Source of the DNA: Chloroflexota bacterium
GTDB lineage: Bacteria; Chloroflexota; Anaerolineae; UBA4142
DNA: 64,000 nt
Assembly: GCA_016219275.1 (NCBI GenBank)
Contig: JACRBM010000056.1
Location: 62,001-126,000, forward strand
Reading direction: 5' to 3'
Numbering within the stretch: the stretch's first letter is position 1; each line of letters begins with the position of its first letter. Below, piece after piece: positions 48,835-59,298 of the stretch. The translations under genes were made by a program, and so were the position numbers. The notes beneath the pieces are model-generated. The model was not told the DNA's origin. It searched no databases and saw only the letters and a program-made list of their open reading frames with translations.

Positions 48835-49059
48835 CTATTTATTGATGATACGAAGAATAACATTGATCAATACCGTCAGCACAATGCTCAACAGAATTGA
48901 AGTTGCCAATGGAAAGAAACATGAAAAACCTTCCATCTGAATTGCAAAATCACCCGGCAAACGACTAATGCCGGGTATGCGTCCGACAAACACGAGCACA
49001 CCACCCAACAACGCAAGCGCGAGTCCGACGAGCAATAGCATCTTGCCCCACTCTTCCAC
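48835..49059 (-). CDS. DUF2905 family small membrane protein
   Basis: 74 aa with two membrane helices (MLLLVGLALALLGGVLVFVG and a C-terminal ILLSIVLTVLINVILRI) flanking GRIPGISRLPGDFAI, the characteristic DUF2905 segment. Function unknown. Begins 10 bp after the stop of the upstream glycosyltransferase. Confidence 0.85.
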   Translation of the reverse strand: MEEWGKMLLLVGLALALLGGVLVFVGRIPGISRLPGDFAIQMEGFSCFFPLATSILLSIVLTVLINVILRIINK

Positions 49060-49069
49060 TGCAACCTCC

Positions 49070-50647
49070 CTACTGGCTCTTTCTCCGATACAATGTCAGA
49101 AACTTGGCAAGCGCCGGATCGTCCGTCCACGTAACTGGAACTCGTTCGTACTCTGCGATGCTATCGAACAACGTTCCGAAAATCACGACGTATTGCGGTT
49201 GCCGTACGAGTACGTAACCCAGATCGAATTTCTCATGTCCGGGCGTGCCGGTCCCCAAGGTCGGTACTGCAAGCCGTCCGATGTGCAAGTCATTGATGCC
49301 GAACATGTCCACTGCCGGCAGATCGGAAAAGTACGGTACTTGCCCTGCGGCGTCTACCGCGATCAACGTCCCCGGCGGCACGTTCGCTTTAAGCCACCGC
49401 CCCATTGTCTCACGTGCGAGCGTTGCCTTGCCTGCGTCGAAACTCTTGATGTAGATGCCATACTCGCCCATCCACGACGAAGCCAATATTATCAACAGAA
49501 TTAGTGCAGTTATCCCCAAACCCGCGACCCAGGATGAGCGTAGTTGTCCCCATTTATCCACAATCCATCGCCAGATTTCCACAACTCCGGTGGAAAGCAC
49601 CAGGTAGAACAATGGCATCAACGGCGCAAAGAATCGTCCGACCGACCAATCGCCGCCGACGTAAACGATGTAGGCGCAGTACGGCGCGATGAGCGCGATG
49701 AAGTAGGTTAGCCAGAAAAGCCGGGAGCTCCAAAATTTTCTTCCTGCCGTCTTATGTAACGAATTAATAAGTGCCGCAAGCGCCGGTAGCAGGATAATCC
49801 AACTGAGGTGCACGCCGACAAACTGGGACAGGTGTCGCCAGCCGCGTTCGATTTGCGCGGCGGGTCCCGACGCGGAGACCTTGGCGTGGAACGAGTTAGG
49901 TAAGAGCGATTTGAAATACCACCAGCGTCCCAGCCAGTACGGCACGAAAATCATCGCGAAGGTTGCGACGCGCGCGACATCGCGCCCGGTGAACAAGCGC
50001 CGCTCGGCGAGAATGCGCCACGCGGCTTGATGCGCGACCGTGATCGCGAACACCAGCAGTCCCTCCGGGCGCGTCATCCCGGCGAGCGCGAAGAAAATGC
50101 CGCTGAGTGGGAAATTTTGGACGCGAATGAACGCGGATGTGCGCGGATTTTCGTTCTTTGATTGAGACGCTCTGTCCAAGTTGTTTTCGCGCACATAGAG
50201 CCACGCGCCGGCGAAAATCAGAAAACCGAACAGCGGCGTCTCGAGTCCGCTGACCGACCACAGCACGAACGAGCCATCCGCGGCAAGCAAACCCGCGGCA
50301 AGCAAGCCGACACCGCGCGGCGCGTCAACTGTTTTCGCAAATTGCACGACGAGCCACATCGTCGCGAGCGCGAACAGCGCGCCGAGCACCATACTCGCGC
50401 GACCGACATCCGCGTGAATGCCTTCGAGCGGAATCATCGCGACCGTCCACAAAAAGTTGGTGAACCCTTCGACGCGCTCGCCGGGATTGAACACCAGCCC
50501 GATGCCGCGCACCGCGTTCTGCGCGTATCGAAACGAAATGAACGCGTCGTCCACCGCGTCGTAACCGAGGACGACAAAATAGAAAACCGCGTGCGCGACG
50601 AAGACGCCCATCGCGAGCGCGAGCCACAAGGAGTTTCGTTGTTTCAT
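49070..50647 (-). CDS. GT39/ArnT-like membrane glycosyltransferase (GT-C fold)
   Basis: 525 aa from MKQRNSLWLALAMGVFVAHA; a longer frame upstream is antisense to the divergent gene. About ten membrane helices. First extracellular loop DAVDDAFISFRYAQNAVRGI carries the acidic pair expected for a GT-C active site, followed by GERVEGFTNFLW. The soluble C-terminal part includes VDAAGQVPYFSDLPAVDMFG. A decamer-type repeat is read in frame as NENPRTSAFIRVQNFP. Likely transfers a lipid-linked sugar. Confidence 0.78.
   Translation of the reverse strand: MKQRNSLWLALAMGVFVAHAVFYFVVLGYDAVDDAFISFRYAQNAVRGIGLVFNPGERVEGFTNFLWTVAMIPLEGIHADVGRASMVLGALFALATMWLVVQFAKTVDAPRGVGLLAAGLLAADGSFVLWSVSGLETPLFGFLIFAGAWLYVRENNLDRASQSKNENPRTSAFIRVQNFPLSGIFFALAGMTRPEGLLVFAITVAHQAAWRILAERRLFTGRDVARVATFAMIFVPYWLGRWWYFKSLLPNSFHAKVSASGPAAQIERGWRHLSQFVGVHLSWIILLPALAALINSLHKTAGRKFWSSRLFWLTYFIALIAPYCAYIVYVGGDWSVGRFFAPLMPLFYLVLSTGVVEIWRWIVDKWGQLRSSWVAGLGITALILLIILASSWMGEYGIYIKSFDAGKATLARETMGRWLKANVPPGTLIAVDAAGQVPYFSDLPAVDMFGINDLHIGRLAVPTLGTGTPGHEKFDLGYVLVRQPQYVVIFGTLFDSIAEYERVPVTWTDDPALAKFLTLYRRKSQ
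50112..50165. repeat. Decamer-type repeat inside membrane glycosyltransferase gene
   Basis: ACGCGAATGA/ACGCGGATGT/GCGCGGATTT units, the same family as at 56528-56594 and 60224-60262; translated in frame. Confidence 0.75.
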
Positions 50648-50689
50648 CGCGCCGATTATACCGCGAGTGAATCGAATCCCCAACTTTAT

Positions 50690-50718
50690 TTGACCCCGCA
50701 CACGTGTTCTGTTATAAT
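50690..50718 (+). promoter_or_regulatory. Promoter for the membrane protein gene at 50727, possibly leaderless
   Basis: TTGACC, 17-bp spacer, TATAAT at 50713-50718. The ATG is 8 bp further on, so the mRNA would begin within a base or two of the start codon. Confidence 0.65.
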
Positions 50719-50726
50719 TCTCGCCG

Positions 50727-51722
50727 ATGATGAAACAAACAGAAAACAAACCGCTCGGCGTGATCGAAATTCTCTCCGGCGGATTCGCGATGATCGTGCG
50801 CCGACCGTGGGTGTTGCTCATTCCGATCGCGCTCGATCTCTTTTTGTGGTTCGGTCCGTCTATCACCGCCGAGCCGGTGTTGCGTCCGCTTTTTTCGTCG
50901 CTCAGTCTGCCGGCGGGAATGACCGCGGATGCGGCGAAAAATTTTGACGAACTGAAACACGCGTTGGAAACCGGCACGGCGCACTTTAATGTCTTTACGT
51001 TCCTCACGTTGCTCGCGTTCGGTATGCCGAGTCTCGTCGGCGCGGTGGATGCAGAGAGCGCCTGCATTCCCGCGCGCGCGACCTGGCTAACGCTCAACAA
51101 CGGCGTCGGGTTGTTTGCGCTCGCCGTCGTGCTCGTCCTCGTCGGCGTTCTGCTCGCGAGCGTATATCTCGAAGCGGTCGCGCGCGGTGTGCGGCGCGAG
51201 TCCGGCGGCGCGTTGGTCGGACGCGCGGTCAAAGCGTGGTTAAATGTGCTCGCGTTGCTCGTACTCGGCTTGCTCGCGTTCATGGTCTTGATGATTCCGT
51301 TCTCGATCATCGCGGTGCTCGCGAGTTTGATCAATCAAGGTGTGGGCGCGTTTGTGTTAATGCTAGGCATGGTCATTCTTTTGTGGACGGCGCTCTATCT
51401 TGCGTTTACGATCCCCGCGATTTTTGTCGGCGGATTGAACGTGCGGCAAGCCGCGCTCAACAGCATCGCGATTTTTCGGTTCAATGGACGCTCGGCGCTC
51501 ATTCTGCTGTTCTTGATCTATTTGCTTCAGATCGGATTCGCGGTCGTCTGGGAGAATTTATTGGTCAATGTGTGGGGCTTGGCATTCGATATTGTCGCCA
51601 ACGCGTTTTTGGGCAGCGGGTTGATCGCGGCGGTGATGCTGTTTTACTACGACCGCGTGAATTGGCTCGCGCAGTGGCAAGCCCAGGCGCGCAAAGCGGC
51701 GACGCCGCCGGTCAAGAGTTAG
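50727..51722 (+). CDS. Integral membrane protein of unknown function
   Basis: 331 aa with about six membrane helices, including WVLLIPIALDLFLWFGPSI, VGLFALAVVLVLVGVLLASV and LVLGLLAFMVLMIPFSII. Soluble segments are short. There may be two starts (MMKQ). Similar multi-pass proteins have no settled function. Divergent from the GT39 gene; gyrB follows after a repeat. Confidence 0.65.
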   Translation: MMKQTENKPLGVIEILSGGFAMIVRRPWVLLIPIALDLFLWFGPSITAEPVLRPLFSSLSLPAGMTADAAKNFDELKHALETGTAHFNVFTFLTLLAFGMPSLVGAVDAESACIPARATWLTLNNGVGLFALAVVLVLVGVLLASVYLEAVARGVRRESGGALVGRAVKAWLNVLALLVLGLLAFMVLMIPFSIIAVLASLINQGVGAFVLMLGMVILLWTALYLAFTIPAIFVGGLNVRQAALNSIAIFRFNGRSALILLFLIYLLQIGFAVVWENLLVNVWGLAFDIVANAFLGSGLIAAVMLFYYDRVNWLAQWQAQARKAATPPVKS

Positions 51723-51734
51723 GATTCATTCAGT

Positions 51735-53800
<2,066 letters not shown>

Positions 53801-53930
53801 GCATCCCAGGGACGTTTCCTAAAAACGACGAACTGTTCGGGTGCCAATGTGACCCCGTTCGATTCGAGTAGGTGGTTTGCCTGCTCAGGTCGTACCTGGG
53901 CGGGCAATTGTGTTTTGCCTACGCTCTGAT

Positions 53931-53982
53931 TTGACAGACGTTGGTTTGTAGTGTATAAACATATTAACCCCCGCCGTTAATA
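53931..53982 (+). promoter_or_regulatory. Promoter and operator-like inverted repeat of the HigBA-type operon
   Basis: Consensus TTGACA (53931-53936), 17-bp spacer, TATAAA (53954-53959). Just downstream, TATTAAC-N7-GTTAATA (53962-53982) is a perfect 7-bp inverted repeat at the transcription start, where the HTH antitoxin would bind. Confidence 0.7.
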
Positions 53983-54002
53983 CTTTTTTATAGGGGTTTT
54001 TA

Positions 54003-54341
54003 GTGAAAATCCTCTTTCAAAACGATCGGCTCCGCAAAGAATTCAACAATAGCAGATTGCTGGTCAAACGCTATGGCGCGATCCAAGCCAAACTCATTCA
54101 GCGGCGTCTTGCCGAGATACACGCCGCTGATCGCTTGGAGGATTTGCGCTCACTGCCGCAAGCGCGTTATCACCAATTGAGGGAAAATCGCGCTGAACAA
54201 ATCTCCGCTGACGTAGAGTATCCGTACCGTCTAATTTTTGTCTGCGCGAATGATCCTGTACCACGCAACCCTGATGGCGGGTTGGATTGGACACGTGTCA
54301 CAGCGATTGTGATTATTGGCGTGGAGAATACGCATGATTAA
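54003..54341 (+). CDS. HigB/RelE-family toxin
   Basis: 112 aa. RelE-like fold with ILFQNDRLRKEFNNSRLLVK, RLAEIHAADRLEDLRSLPQA-RYHQL and YPYRLIFVCANDP, the plasmid-maintenance killer type. An unusual loop (NPDGGLDWTRV) precedes the last strand. Toxin first, antitoxin second, with an 8-bp overlap, as in HigBA. The start TTAGTG-AAA: the frame opens at GTG 54003. Confidence 0.75.
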   Translation: MKILFQNDRLRKEFNNSRLLVKRYGAIQAKLIQRRLAEIHAADRLEDLRSLPQARYHQLRENRAEQISADVEYPYRLIFVCANDPVPRNPDGGLDWTRVTAIVIIGVENTHD

Positions 54342-55419
54342 ACAATTACAAAATCAATTCATCCCTGACTATGCCACTCCCCCCGGCGACACGTTGCTCG
54401 AAACGATTCAGGCGCTTGGGATGAACCAAGCCGAACTGGCAAAACGCACTGGTCGCCCGCTCAAAACCGTCAACGAAATCATCAAAGGCAAAGTCGCGAT
54501 TACGCCTGAAACGGCTTTGCAATTGGAGCGCGTGCTGGGTGTGCCTGCCGGCTTTTGGAACAATCTCGAACGCAATTATCGCGAATCTCTCGCGCGCCTT
54601 GATGAGCAAGAACGTTTGCAAAAGCAGTTGGCTTGGCTCAAACAGATTCCGGTCAAAGCAATAGCTAAACTCGAATGGTTTGCCGCGTTCGATGATCCCG
54701 TTCAGCAATTCCAAGCTGTCTTGCGGTTTTTTGGCGTGGCGTCGCCCGATCAATGGGAAAACCTTTGGGGCAAGCCGGCTGCCGCGTACCGTCAATCCCG
54801 CGCGTTTCAGAGTGATCCCGGCGCGGTGGCGGCGTGGCTTCGCAAAGGCGAGCTGGACGCACAACAAATTCCTTGCCAAGCGTATGATGCCGCCAAGTTT
54901 CAAGCCGCGCTGAGTCACGCGCGTGCGTTGACGACTGCCGCGCCCGAAGAGTTTTGTCCCGCACTAACGCGGATGTGCGCGAATGCTGGCGTCGCGGTCG
55001 TTTTCGTGCCGGAACTCCCCAAAGTGAGAGTGAGCGGCGTCACACGTTGGCTCTCGCCAGACAAGGCGCTCATTCAACTGAGTTTGTTTTACAAACGCGA
55101 TGACCAACTCTGGTTCACCTTCTTCCACGAAGCGGGACACATCGTCTTGCACGGCAAACGTGACGTGTTTCTTGAAGAGGATACGTTGACCGACGACAAA
55201 GAAAACCAGGCGAACGATTTTGCGGCAAATTTATTGATTAGTCCGGCCGACTGGGAACGATTCATCCAAGCCGGTTCGTACCGCACTAAAACCGCCATCC
55301 AAGAATTTGCGGATGAAGTTGGAATTGCCCCAGGCATTGTCGTCGGACGGTTGCAACACGATGGACATTTGCCGCACAGTCATTGCAACGATTTGAAACG
55401 CCGCTTGGTGTGGATCTGA
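54334..55419 (+). CDS. HigA-type antitoxin: XRE HTH fused to ImmA/IrrE-like metallopeptidase
   Basis: 361 aa from MIKQLQNQF. N-terminal XRE HTH (MNQAELAKRTGRPLKTVNEI then IKGKVAITPETALQLERVLG, about residues 30-70), a helical middle, and an IrrE-like domain with the zinc site FFHEAGHIVLHGK (HExxH, about residues 266-278) and a downstream acidic NDFAANLLIS. So it may be both a repressor and a protease that clears a regulator. Overlaps the toxin by 8 bp. Confidence 0.82.
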   Translation: MIKQLQNQFIPDYATPPGDTLLETIQALGMNQAELAKRTGRPLKTVNEIIKGKVAITPETALQLERVLGVPAGFWNNLERNYRESLARLDEQERLQKQLAWLKQIPVKAIAKLEWFAAFDDPVQQFQAVLRFFGVASPDQWENLWGKPAAAYRQSRAFQSDPGAVAAWLRKGELDAQQIPCQAYDAAKFQAALSHARALTTAAPEEFCPALTRMCANAGVAVVFVPELPKVRVSGVTRWLSPDKALIQLSLFYKRDDQLWFTFFHEAGHIVLHGKRDVFLEEDTLTDDKENQANDFAANLLISPADWERFIQAGSYRTKTAIQEFADEVGIAPGIVVGRLQHDGHLPHSHCNDLKRRLVWI

Positions 55420-55423
55420 TCAA

Positions 55424-55463
55424 GACCCGAAGGGTTTTCGCGAAGTGAACCCTTCGGGTCTGT
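55424..55463. terminator. Inverted repeat terminator-like element (ACCCGAAGGGT family)
   Basis: AAGACCCGAAGGGTTTTCGC, then AACCCTTCGGGTCTGTG. The same family as at 23791-23840. Follows the HigA-like stop by a few bases; a strong stem but without a clear T-run. Confidence 0.6.
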
Positions 55464-55471
55464 GCGCTACT

Positions 55472-55782
55472 ATGACCCAAAAAACAATATCTGCTTGGCG
55501 CACCATCCGCTTTGGCGACGTGATGCGGAATGTCCAAGTTGACGCCGAACCGCAATGAGCGGTTTGGAACAATATGTTGCGGGCGAGTATATGGACACGG
55601 ATAATTTACGCATTCGTCGATGGGGTAAAATTGGCGACGGTTGTTTTGATCCCGTGGTGCTCCGCAAATTTGTGTAAAGTCACGTGCTATACGGTTCACG
55701 ACGCACATTGCTCAAGCATCAACTGCACACTGGCCAGGAATTGTTCGGTCGTGCATTTGCGTATGTGAGGAAGTATTATTAA
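55472..55782 (+). pseudogene. Degraded type I restriction specificity subunit (hsdS) fragment
   Basis: Three frames carry pieces in order: MTQKTISAWRTIRFGDVMRN-VQVDAEPQ then stop; MSGLEQYVAGEYMDTDNLRI-RRWGKIGDG (in the overlapping ATGA frame); then VLYGSRRTLLKHQLHTGQEL. The order (W..RFGDV, GLE.Y, MDTD.LRIRRWG, DVLFGKRRAY-like) matches the first target-recognition domain of HsdS. Two frameshifts and loss of the rest show it is dead. No hsdR/hsdM in view. Remaining bases of the 55420-55827 gap hold nothing else recognisable. Confidence 0.7.
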
Positions 55783-55827
55783 AACTTGGGGCGAAGCATT
55801 TGAAAAATGCTTCGCCCTGTTTTTATT

Positions 55828-56460
55828 TCACGGCAACCACTTGATTTCTATTTCATTCGCTAACACATCATTCGCCTTGAGGACGAGTTCGTCGTTTTGC
55901 CGTAGCGCATCCACTTCGTCCGGCGAAATCGGTCTACCCTGGAATTCGCGCGCGCGGTCCGAAACGCTAATCAAACACTTCAGTCGGCAATCGGGGCACG
56001 CGTACAGCCACACGTATTCGTTAGCCAATTTACGCCCTTCGACAAAATGGAGCGGACGCGGTCGCGATTTGGGACACTGGGTCGCTGGCGGCGGCGCTTT
56101 CGCCAAGATGACATTGCAGATTTGTTTGACCTCGTCTTCACCGGGAAAAATGATGCCAACCGCGCCCAGGTCGCGAAAGCGCGATGCCTTTGGATGCATC
56201 GTCGTCACGCCGATAATGCGCGCGTCCGGCTTGTAGGCGCGCAAGAGACCCGCACCTTCGACGCCGCCCATCTTTTTGCCAAAGTTGCTGTAGCAAACGA
56301 ACACGTCATAGTCCAGCGTCGAGTCCAGCAAATCTTCCATGTACCGGTAGGCGAGCACCTCTACGTTGCGATAGCCGAGGACGCGGAGACGATAACTGAC
56401 GCCGCGTGCGAGCAACTCGCGCGCGGGCGGATACGTGTTATTGGCAATAGCCACTTTCAT
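55828..56460 (-). CDS. Unassigned protein with Rossmann/receiver-like domain and Cys pair
   Basis: 210 aa. The first half alternates strands and helices (MKVAIANNTYPPARELLARG, DYDVFVCYSNFGKKMGG, ARIIGVTTMHPKASRFRDLG then AVGIIFPGEDEV), like a receiver or cobalamin-binding Rossmann-type fold but without a recognised active site. The second half contains YVWLYACPDCRLKCLIS (C-X2-C-X3-C, about residues 163-169), a possible metal site. Its start ATG is preceded by GGGGATCGC. Monocistronic between the hsdS remnant and the trp operon. Function not recognised. Confidence 0.65.
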   Translation of the reverse strand: MKVAIANNTYPPARELLARGVSYRLRVLGYRNVEVLAYRYMEDLLDSTLDYDVFVCYSNFGKKMGGVEGAGLLRAYKPDARIIGVTTMHPKASRFRDLGAVGIIFPGEDEVKQICNVILAKAPPPATQCPKSRPRPLHFVEGRKLANEYVWLYACPDCRLKCLISVSDRAREFQGRPISPDEVDALRQNDELVLKANDVLANEIEIKWLP

Positions 56461-56527
56461 GTGCGATCCCCTTCCGTGGTTTCAGTATAACGCATCACGC
56501 ACACGCGCGTCAATTTTGGCAAGATGA

Positions 56528-56594
56528 AAAATAGGACGCGGATGAACGCGGATTTTTTTCTTATCCGCGAAAATCCGCGTTCATCCGCGTCCAA
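56528..56594. repeat. Decamer-type repeat hairpin
   Basis: GACGCGGATGAACGCGGATT arm, then AATCCGCGTTCATCCGCGTC arm: perfect 20-bp inverted complement around a short T-rich loop. Lies after trpA and may act as its terminator. Confidence 0.85.
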
Positions 56595-56606
56595 ATAGTT
56601 CTGGTA

Positions 56607-57404
56607 TTATTCGATCTTGTGATTGATCGCTCCACGCAACTCGGCGATGAACTCGCGCGCGGCTTGAATCGCGTTGCCATTGCCAATCTTGTTCACGAGC
56701 GCACTGCCCACGATCACCCCGTCCGCGATCTGCGCGACCTGCCGCGCCGATTCCGCATTCGCGATGCCGAATCCCACGCAGACCGGTTTCGAGGTGATCG
56801 CGCGCACCCGCGCAACGAAACTCGACAGATCGGCGGCGAGTTGCGCGCGTGCGCCGGTCACGCCAACGACCGACACGAGATACACAAAGCCGCGCGTTGC
56901 CGCCGCGATTTTTTGCAAACGTTCCGGTGTGCTCGTCGGCGCGGCGAGAAAAATCAATGCGAGGTCGTGCGCGCGCGTCGCCGCATCGAACGCGCCAGCT
57001 TCTTCGGGCGGCAAGTCGGGCACGATGAGTCCATCTACGCCGGCGTTTTGCGCGTCGCGCGCGAATGCAGCGATGCCGTAACGCAGAATCGGATTCGCGT
57101 ACCCCATCAAGATGAGCGGAATCGTCACGCCTGCATCGCGCGCCGCGCGCGCCATCGCCAAACATTTCGCGAGCGTGACGCCGTTCTTCAGCGCAACCTG
57201 GGTCGCGTGTTGAATCACCGGACCATCCGCGAGCGGATCGCTGAATGGTACGCCGAGTTCGATCATGTCCGCACCCGCGTCGGCGATCACGCGAATCAAG
57301 TCCTGGGATTCCTCCACCGTCGGATAGCCGAGCGGCAAGTACGGCATCAGCGCGGCGCGCTGCTGTGTTCCTAGTTCGACAAATTTTTCTTCAATCCGAT
57401 TCAT
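56607..57404 (-). CDS. trpA: Tryptophan synthase alpha chain
   Basis: 265 aa. Splits indole-3-glycerol phosphate; indole goes to TrpB. Catalytic Glu/Asp regions: ADMIELGVPFSDPLADGPVIQ (about 45-65) and GLIVPDLPPEEAGAF with Asp (about 127-141); phosphate loop VGFGIANAESARQVA and GVIVGSALVNKI. Last gene of the operon, 23 bp after trpB. Confidence 0.96.
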   Translation of the reverse strand: MNRIEEKFVELGTQQRAALMPYLPLGYPTVEESQDLIRVIADAGADMIELGVPFSDPLADGPVIQHATQVALKNGVTLAKCLAMARAARDAGVTIPLILMGYANPILRYGIAAFARDAQNAGVDGLIVPDLPPEEAGAFDAATRAHDLALIFLAAPTSTPERLQKIAAATRGFVYLVSVVGVTGARAQLAADLSSFVARVRAITSKPVCVGFGIANAESARQVAQIADGVIVGSALVNKIGNGNAIQAAREFIAELRGAINHKIE

Positions 57405-57417
57405 GTCTCAACTCCGA

Positions 57418-57440
57418 TATTCACTGTTCATTGTTCACCG
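57418..57440. repeat. Short heptamer tract at trpB 3' end
   Basis: TTCACTGTTCATTGTTCACC: three 7-bp units overlapping the trpB stop codon. Confidence 0.55.
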
Positions 57441-58597
57441 CTCGCCGACATCACCGTTTGCAAATCCTTGTCCCCGCGCCCGGACAAATTTACCAACACG
57501 ATTTCATCGCGAGGCATTTCGCGCGCGCGCTTGATCGCTTCGGCGACCGCGTGCGCGGATTCGAGCGCGGGCAAGATGCCTTCGAGCCGCGCGAGTTGGT
57601 GAAACGCGTTGAGCGCCTCGTCGTCGGTCGCGTACGTGTAGCCGACGCGTTCGGTGTCGAACAGGTGCGCGTGTTCGGGACCGACCGCCGGATAATCCAA
57701 ACCGGCGGAAACCGAATGCGTCGCGCGCACCTGACCATCGTCGTCTTGCAGAACGTAGGTGTACGTCCCGTGCAAAACGCCCGGGCGCGCCTCGGCGAAA
57801 CGCGCGGCGTGTTTGCCGGACGCGATGCCGAGTCCGCCGGCTTCGACGCCGATCATCGCGACGTCGTCGTCGCGGAACGCGTGAAAGAGACCGATCGAGT
57901 TCGAGCCGCCGCCGACGCACGCGATCAACAAATCGGGTAGACGTTTTTCGGTCGCGAGCATTTGGGCGCGCGCCTCGTGACCGATGACCGCTTGAAACTC
58001 GCGCACCATCGTCGGGTACGGATGCGGACCGAGCGCCGAGCCGAGCAAATAGTGCGTCGTCTGCACGTTCGTCACCCAATCGCGAATCGCTTCGTTGATC
58101 GCATCCTTTAAGGTGGCGCTGCCCGCGTCCACGCCGCGCACCTCCGCGCCGAGCAACTTCATGCGATACACATTTGGCGCTTGACGGCGCATATCTTCGG
58201 TCCCCATGTAAACGATGCACTCCAGACCCAGCATCGCACAGACCGCCGCGCTCGCGACGCCGTGTTGTCCCGCGCCGGTCTCGGCGACGATGCGTGTCTT
58301 ACCCATTCGCTTGGCGAGCAGACCTTGCCCGAGCGCGTTGTTGATTTTGTGCGCGCCGGTGTGCGCGAGGTCTTCGCGTTTCAAATAAATTTTTGCGCCG
58401 CCGCAAAATTCGGTGAGGCGCGACGCAAAATACAATGGCGTCGGTCGTCCGGTAAAATGCGCGGACAAATCCACAAATTGATTTTGAAACGCGTCATCCA
58501 TGCGCGCGGCGTTGAACGCGTCATCCAATTCTGCCAGCGCCGCCATCAAAGTTTCGGGCACGAACTGCCCGCCGTACTCTCCGAATCGTCCGATCAT
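57428..58597 (-). CDS. trpB: Tryptophan synthase beta chain
   Basis: 389 aa. PLP enzyme joining indole and serine. PLP Lys in [21 protein letters not shown] (about residue 82), [16 protein letters not shown] phosphate cup (about 225-240, beginning [11 protein letters not shown]), catalytic Glu in [16 protein letters not shown]. TrpB1 type. Start overlaps the trpF stop (TAATG). Confidence 0.97.
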   Translation of the reverse strand: MIGRFGEYGGQFVPETLMAALAELDDAFNAARMDDAFQNQFVDLSAHFTGRPTPLYFASRLTEFCGGAKIYLKREDLAHTGAHKINNALGQGLLAKRMGKTRIVAETGAGQHGVASAAVCAMLGLECIVYMGTEDMRRQAPNVYRMKLLGAEVRGVDAGSATLKDAINEAIRDWVTNVQTTHYLLGSALGPHPYPTMVREFQAVIGHEARAQMLATEKRLPDLLIACVGGGSNSIGLFHAFRDDDVAMIGVEAGGLGIASGKHAARFAEARPGVLHGTYTYVLQDDDGQVRATHSVSAGLDYPAVGPEHAHLFDTERVGYTYATDDEALNAFHQLARLEGILPALESAHAVAEAIKRAREMPRDEIVLVNLSGRGDKDLQTVMSASGEQ

Positions 58598-59247
58598 TAA
58601 ATTCCTCCGTCAATTTTTGCCGCGCGAATAAACTCGCGCACCTTGGCGTGATCCTTCAGTCCCGGCGCGCGTTCGACGCCCGACGAGACATCCACGCCCC
58701 AGGGTCGCACGCGTTGAATCGCGTCCGCGACATTCTCCGCGTTCAATCCGCCGGCGAGCAACAACGGAAACTCGCGCGCGATAATTTCCGCGATCTCCCA
58801 GTCCGCGCGCGTGCCCGTTCCGCCGAATTGTCTTGCGTCGAACGCGTCCACGAGCAACGCCGGCGTGTTACCGTTCACCGCCGCGCGATACATTTCGATT
58901 TGAGCGCGCGCGTACAAGGCATCGCGCGGGCGCAATGCCTTGTACGCGCGCGGCGACAACGCGCGCACCATCGCGGCGGATTCGTCGCCGTGCAGTTGCG
59001 CGAAATCGAGCCGCGCCGTTCCCATCGTCGCGCGAACTTGTTCGAGCGAATCGTTCACGAACACACCGACAAAACGAACGGCAGGTGACGCGTGGCGAAC
59101 GCGCTGAACAATTTCACGCGCGCGTTCCGGCGCGATATAGCGCGGCGATTTCGCGTAAAAGATAAAGCCGAGCAAATCCGCACCCGCGTCCGCCGCGACG
59201 CGCGCATCGTCCAGGTTCGTGATTCCACAGATTTTGATTTGAGCCAT
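58597..59247 (-). CDS. trpF: Phosphoribosylanthranilate isomerase
   Basis: 216 aa from [15 protein letters not shown]; an earlier in-frame start is inside the octamer repeat. Active-site Cys in KICGIT and Asp in [27 protein letters not shown] and [15 protein letters not shown] are conserved. One-base stop/start overlap with trpB. Confidence 0.94.
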   Translation of the reverse strand: MAQIKICGITNLDDARVAADAGADLLGFIFYAKSPRYIAPERAREIVQRVRHASPAVRFVGVFVNDSLEQVRATMGTARLDFAQLHGDESAAMVRALSPRAYKALRPRDALYARAQIEMYRAAVNGNTPALLVDAFDARQFGGTGTRADWEIAEIIAREFPLLLAGGLNAENVADAIQRVRPWGVDVSSGVERAPGLKDHAKVREFIRAAKIDGGI

Positions 59248-59249
59248 AA

Positions 59250-59298
59250 GCAAAATGTAAACAGGTAAACAAGGAAACAAGGAAACTTGTTTACCTGT
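59250..59298. repeat. Octamer repeat hairpin between trpC and trpF
   Basis: AGGTAAACAAGGAAACAAGG arm, then CTTGTTTACCTGTTTACTTG arm. It reaches the trpC stop and forms an RNA stem inside the operon. Confidence 0.85.

Noticed and set aside
50648-51334. N-terminal extension of the GT39-like frame
   Set aside because: Antisense to the divergent membrane protein gene; Ser/Thr/Arg-rich without helices, so the start is placed at 50647.
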